A stretch of DNA of 7,884 nt, taken from Cyanobacteria bacterium UBA11153 (GTDB lineage Bacteria; Cyanobacteriota; Cyanobacteriia; Cyanobacteriales; Coleofasciculaceae). Under the pieces are notes generated by a model. It was not told where the DNA came from. It saw only the letters and a list, made by a program, of their open reading frames with translations, and did no database searches. Both the position numbers and the translations under genes were made by a program. Of the stretch, positions 6,501 to 7,884 are shown piece after piece. The stretch is from assembly GCA_003511885.1 (NCBI GenBank), contig DOIX01000312.1, positions 16,957 through 24,840 of the forward strand. Reading direction: 5' to 3'. Each line of letters starts with the position of its first letter. Within the stretch, counting starts at the first letter, position 1.

Positions 6501-7201
6501 AAAACTCCTTCAAGTTCTTGAGAGGCGTTATAGCAAGGAAAATAGGCATTGAGTGTTAACTGATTTGTCGAACCTATCTGGAAAGGTTCGCTCCATCCAG
6601 GTATTTTCATCTTAACGGCACGACGATACCAAGGACGTTGGCGCACATCAAGGTTTTTTGCACTACTTAGATATCGCCCTAAATTCCCTCGATTATCGAC
6701 AGCATAAGTATCTAACTGACTAGGATTATGCACATTTGAACGCCCAGCTTCAAAAGGAAACTTTGAGGGATTCTTAATCTCTCCTGACTCAACTTCACCA
6801 TCCTTAACCCGATGAATCAATCTAAATTCTCCTTGAGGAGTACCCAAAAGTAAGGCTGTCACCTCTGGATAATGTTGCAGTTGTAAAATGAGATACTTAT
6901 GGAGTATATCCAGGTTTTGCAGACTAATACCACCAGATTTGAGAGCAGCAATATTAGAGTGATTGATATGGTGAGCTGTTTGCAAATAACTGTCTAACTT
7001 TTCGGTAACGCGCTCTCCCGTTTCCGCCATCAACTGATGGACTAAATCTGCCACAGCCCGTTTCCCACTGCGATAAGAAAGATATCCCACCAATCCCACT
7101 GTACCGACAATTTGCACCACAAAGGGGACAATCAAAACAATTCGCAGGGGAAGTTTGCGCGCAACTCTGGCAACTAAGCGAGAAACAATCGGAATTTTCA
7201 T
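3536..7201 (-). CDS. Membrane hybrid histidine kinase (dCACHE-HAMP-PAS-PAS-HisKA-HATPase-REC)
   Basis: A 1221-aa sensor kinase that autophosphorylates a histidine in response to a signal and passes the phosphate to its own receiver. Approximate order: basic N-terminus and first membrane helix (19-43); extracytoplasmic double-Cache sensor (about 50-380, with R-P-W-Y-R-R-A at 189-195 and W-S-E-P-F at 203-207); second helix (385-406); HAMP (404-458); first PAS (472-592); linker helix; second, PAS_3-like, PAS with PAC (622-745); HisKA with phospho-accepting His771 in H-E-L-R-T-P; HATPase with N-box Asn889, D-T-G-A-G-I (923-928) and G-T-G-L-G-L (952-957); receiver with Asp1022/Asp1023, phospho-acceptor Asp1066, Ser1096 and Lys1118. 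All catalytic residues are present. The last 85 residues resemble a helical tail common on cyanobacterial hybrid kinases and lack an Hpt-type H-x-x-K-G motif. The ATG start has no clear ribosome binding site, but the basic segment plus helix after it is sensible. It is probably cotranscribed with the 128-aa gene 60 bp upstream. Ligand and output are unknown. Confidence 0.95.
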   Translation of the reverse strand: MKIPIVSRLVARVARKLPLRIVLIVPFVVQIVGTVGLVGYLSYRSGKRAVADLVHQLMAETGERVTEKLDSYLQTAHHINHSNIAALKSGGISLQNLDILHKYLILQLQHYPEVTALLLGTPQGEFRLIHRVKDGEVESGEIKNPSKFPFEAGRSNVHNPSQLDTYAVDNRGNLGRYLSSAKNLDVRQRPWYRRAVKMKIPGWSEPFQIGSTNQLTLNAYFPCYNASQELEGVFSVNLSLARLNDFLKTLSVSKRGQVFIVERNGLLIANSIGQPSYITSHIYSISPPINQPGAIEFRRVSALESANPVMRAATQELEKTFGSLEIIQSAQQLDLDMAENASETSLGEHHFISVIPYQDNYGLNWLIVTVVPESDFMEQINGNTRTTILLCLVALILSIAMGILTARWITKPILYLNTTAKDIAKGEWEKTVKINRSDEVGELANSFNLMAVQLQQYFTELQSSNQSLAESESKLNQIIEAIPVGISVHNIQGKIIYVNQIARKLLGIDTIPEAETEQLATAYHVYLAGSEELYPVENMPVVRSLQGERSRVDDMEIRLPQRTVPLEVYSTPLWDRTGEIIAAIAAFFDITERQKSQKILADYNRTLETEVAQKTEALRLSQEQLQLALEGSGDGFWDWNLETGDAYLSYRWLQMLGYKVDELPQKIKTWEKLIHPEDKPWVMERLNAHFADTSIPYQFDYRVLTKSGTWKWIANYGKVVVRDRKGNPLRMAGTHRDVSIRKQAEIELKQAKEAAETANQAKSTFLANMSHELRTPLNAILGFARLIQNSPNLSPQHQEQVSIITRSGEHLLTLINDVLDLSKIEANRTTLNEQDFNLYNLISDIEQMFSLKIKTKRLWLCIDRDDDVPQYVRTDEFKLRQVLINLLSNAIKFTESGGISLMIQKSNSQLPIPHCQLNFAVSDTGAGIPPEDLDSIFESFVQSSTGKQSVEGTGLGLPISCAFVQLMGGDITVSSVVGRGSIFSFNINVSVVEAISIKTQQTNPRVIAIEPNQPRYRILIVDDKENNRQLLIQLLSPLGFELQQACNGKEAIEIYDDFEPHLILMDLHMPVINGYEAAQQIKSNPQVEATAIIAVSASNVIPETAITQDNNFDDFIRKPFRDSEIFAALSKHIGVRFIYEESPDFIQTTPTTVTAANLADLARLSPDWVKNLYQATIHGDFDLMLSLIEEIRPQHDSLATLLASLTNNFQFQELLDFLAEN

Positions 7202-7261
7202 CAGTGTGCAAGGGGTTATCGGCTTTATTCATGACGTTATTTCTGTCTTATCCCAAATACG

Positions 7262-7648
7262 TCAATCAAACAGCGCCAACATCTCGTCAAAAAAGGGTTC
7301 CCCAGCACGGGTTTGGAGAATGGAGCGGGCTAATTCAATAAATACCAGATCCTGATACTGATTATTCTCAATCAGTTTGCTACCAGGATGGAAACTCAAG
7401 TCATCTTGGTATAATTCATTTGTCCCACCAGTTTGCAAAGAAGAGAAGTGAGGTTGCCAAGAAATGGATTTACCCCGCAATGTAAACTGAAACCACTCGA
7501 TTTTGCCTTCGCGCAATTCCACAACTACATCAAAATAAGACTCTCCCCCCTGATACCAGACTTTGGTAATGCCCTCCTGAGAGGGGAGGAGTCTCCGATC
7601 GATTTTTCGTAGCGAAGCGCCTAGTGCCGCAATTTCTTCTGGATCCAT
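7262..7648 (-). CDS. Conserved-looking hypothetical protein, 128 aa
   Basis: I do not recognise a named family. The product is soluble and somewhat acidic, with no signal peptide or membrane segment. A start like M-D-P-E-E-I-A-A-L-G leads into a helical segment (about 4-18), then a region rich in aromatic residues and probable beta strands (about 28-64: V-W-Y-Q-G-G, Y-F-D-V-V-V-E-L, I-E-W-F-Q-F-T-L-R-G), then a helix-forming C-terminus ending near F-F-D-E-M-L-A-L-F-D. Codon use and the clean open frame support a real gene. The chosen ATG has only a distant purine-rich stretch (AGGTAGAG) upstream. The kinase gene follows in the same direction after 60 bp, which suggests one operon and perhaps a shared signalling role, but that link is positional only. 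Confidence 0.75.
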   Translation of the reverse strand: MDPEEIAALGASLRKIDRRLLPSQEGITKVWYQGGESYFDVVVELREGKIEWFQFTLRGKSISWQPHFSSLQTGGTNELYQDDLSFHPGSKLIENNQYQDLVFIELARSILQTRAGEPFFDEMLALFD

Positions 7649-7706
7649 TGGGGTGATAAACTCTACCTAGTTCCTTTCATCCTAACTGATTTTGCCAGGG
7701 TGAGAG

Positions 7707-7732
7707 TTGCGTTATTGTAAGCTGCTACGCAT
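7707..7732. repeat. Decayed TGCGTTA-type palindrome
   Basis: TTGCGTTATTGTAAGCTGCT followed by ACGCAT resembles the palindromes at 3394-3425 and 3465-3496 in arm sequence, arm spacing and part of the loop, but the right arm has lost a base and outer pairing is gone. It is probably a degenerate member of the same family. Confidence 0.3.
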
Positions 7733-7845
7733 TTAAACTGTATATTTTCCATTTGGGAAAAAATCGATCAAACCCTCTCAAGAAGCCCCTCTGCCCCCCA
7801 GATCCCCTTCTCTCAAAAAAGAGGCTCGCTACCTTTGCCACCTGA

Positions 7846-7866
7846 GTTCGGTGTTCGGTGTTCGGT
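7846..7866. repeat. Heptamer tandem repeat (GTTCGGT, 3 copies)
   Basis: GTTCGGT occurs three times without interruption at 7846-7852, 7853-7859 and 7860-7866, followed by GTTTT. It is an STRR-type heptanucleotide repeat typical of cyanobacterial intergenic DNA. Copy number in such repeats often varies between strains. Confidence 0.75.
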
Positions 7867-7884
7867 GTTTTCCCTTGACTTTTT

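Larger units (their letters stand above)
7649..7884. other. Non-coding leader and spacer upstream of the 128-aa gene
   Basis: No gene is visible in this stretch. On the minus strand TACAAT (7720-7715) matches a -10 box at 5 of 6 positions and would fit a promoter for the two-gene operon, but no convincing -35 box lies 16-18 bases upstream. The region also holds a decayed palindrome (7707-7732), a C-rich segment (about 7785-7810) and a heptamer repeat (7846-7866). Confidence 0.45.

Noticed and set aside
6954..7232. 92-codon minus-strand open frame overlapping the kinase start
   Set aside because: It is a frame shadow of the well-conserved kinase N-terminus, rich in Cys and Ser with no coherent domain.
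7571..7590. Hairpin CCTCC-GGAGG in the 128-aa gene
   Set aside because: It is a short 5-bp stem inside a coding region, with no U-tract, and is explained by codon composition.
7846..7866. CRISPR-like array
   Set aside because: The units are contiguous heptamers with no spacers, which is the pattern of cyanobacterial STRR repeats.

Overview
The window looks like chromosomal DNA from a cyanobacterium, probably a filamentous or large-genome type. The evidence is an NDH-1 subunit of the CO2-uptake class found only in cyanobacteria, two HIP1 octamers (GCGATCGC at 3121-3128 and 5030-5037), heptanucleotide tandem repeats, palindromic TGCGTTA...TAACGCA repeats, a moderately AT-rich composition, and a long multi-domain hybrid histidine kinase of a style common in that phylum. 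The genus cannot be fixed from the sequence alone. All four credible genes lie on the minus strand, so transcription runs from high to low coordinates.

Region 1 (about 1-3095) is an inorganic-carbon module. An ndhF paralogue of the NdhF3/NdhF4 type (999-2861, minus) is followed 164 bp downstream by a Tat-exported beta-class carbonic anhydrase (121-834, minus). NdhF3/F4 are the distal antiporter-like subunits of the NDH-1 complexes that, with NdhD3/D4 and CupA/CupB, hydrate CO2 to bicarbonate. A second carbonic anhydrase next to this gene fits the reported association of the EcaB-type enzyme with those complexes. The usual partners ndhD and cup are not in the window and may lie beyond position 1. 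Upstream of ndhF are a candidate promoter, two hairpins in the presumed 5' leader, and a perfect 12-bp inverted repeat carrying TCAATG half-sites.

Region 2 (about 3096-3535) is a repeat-rich spacer with no gene I can support. It holds a G-rich cyanobacterial repeat, two copies of a TAAGGTGCGTTA palindrome, and a larger nested palindrome of about 95 nt that abuts the stop codon of the kinase gene.

Region 3 (3536-7648) is a probable two-gene operon: a 128-aa protein of unknown function, then, 60 bp later, a 1221-aa hybrid histidine kinase (dCACHE sensor, HAMP, two PAS domains, HisKA, HATPase, receiver, and a C-terminal tail). The kinase would sense something outside the cytoplasm and phosphorylate its own receiver. 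Its output partner is not visible here.

Region 4 (7649-7884) is non-coding leader or spacer, with a decayed TGCGTTA-type palindrome and a heptamer tandem repeat. I found no clear sign of a wholly new system. The most interesting points are the ndhF-carbonic anhydrase pairing, the structured leader and inverted repeat upstream of ndhF, and the nested palindrome after the kinase gene.
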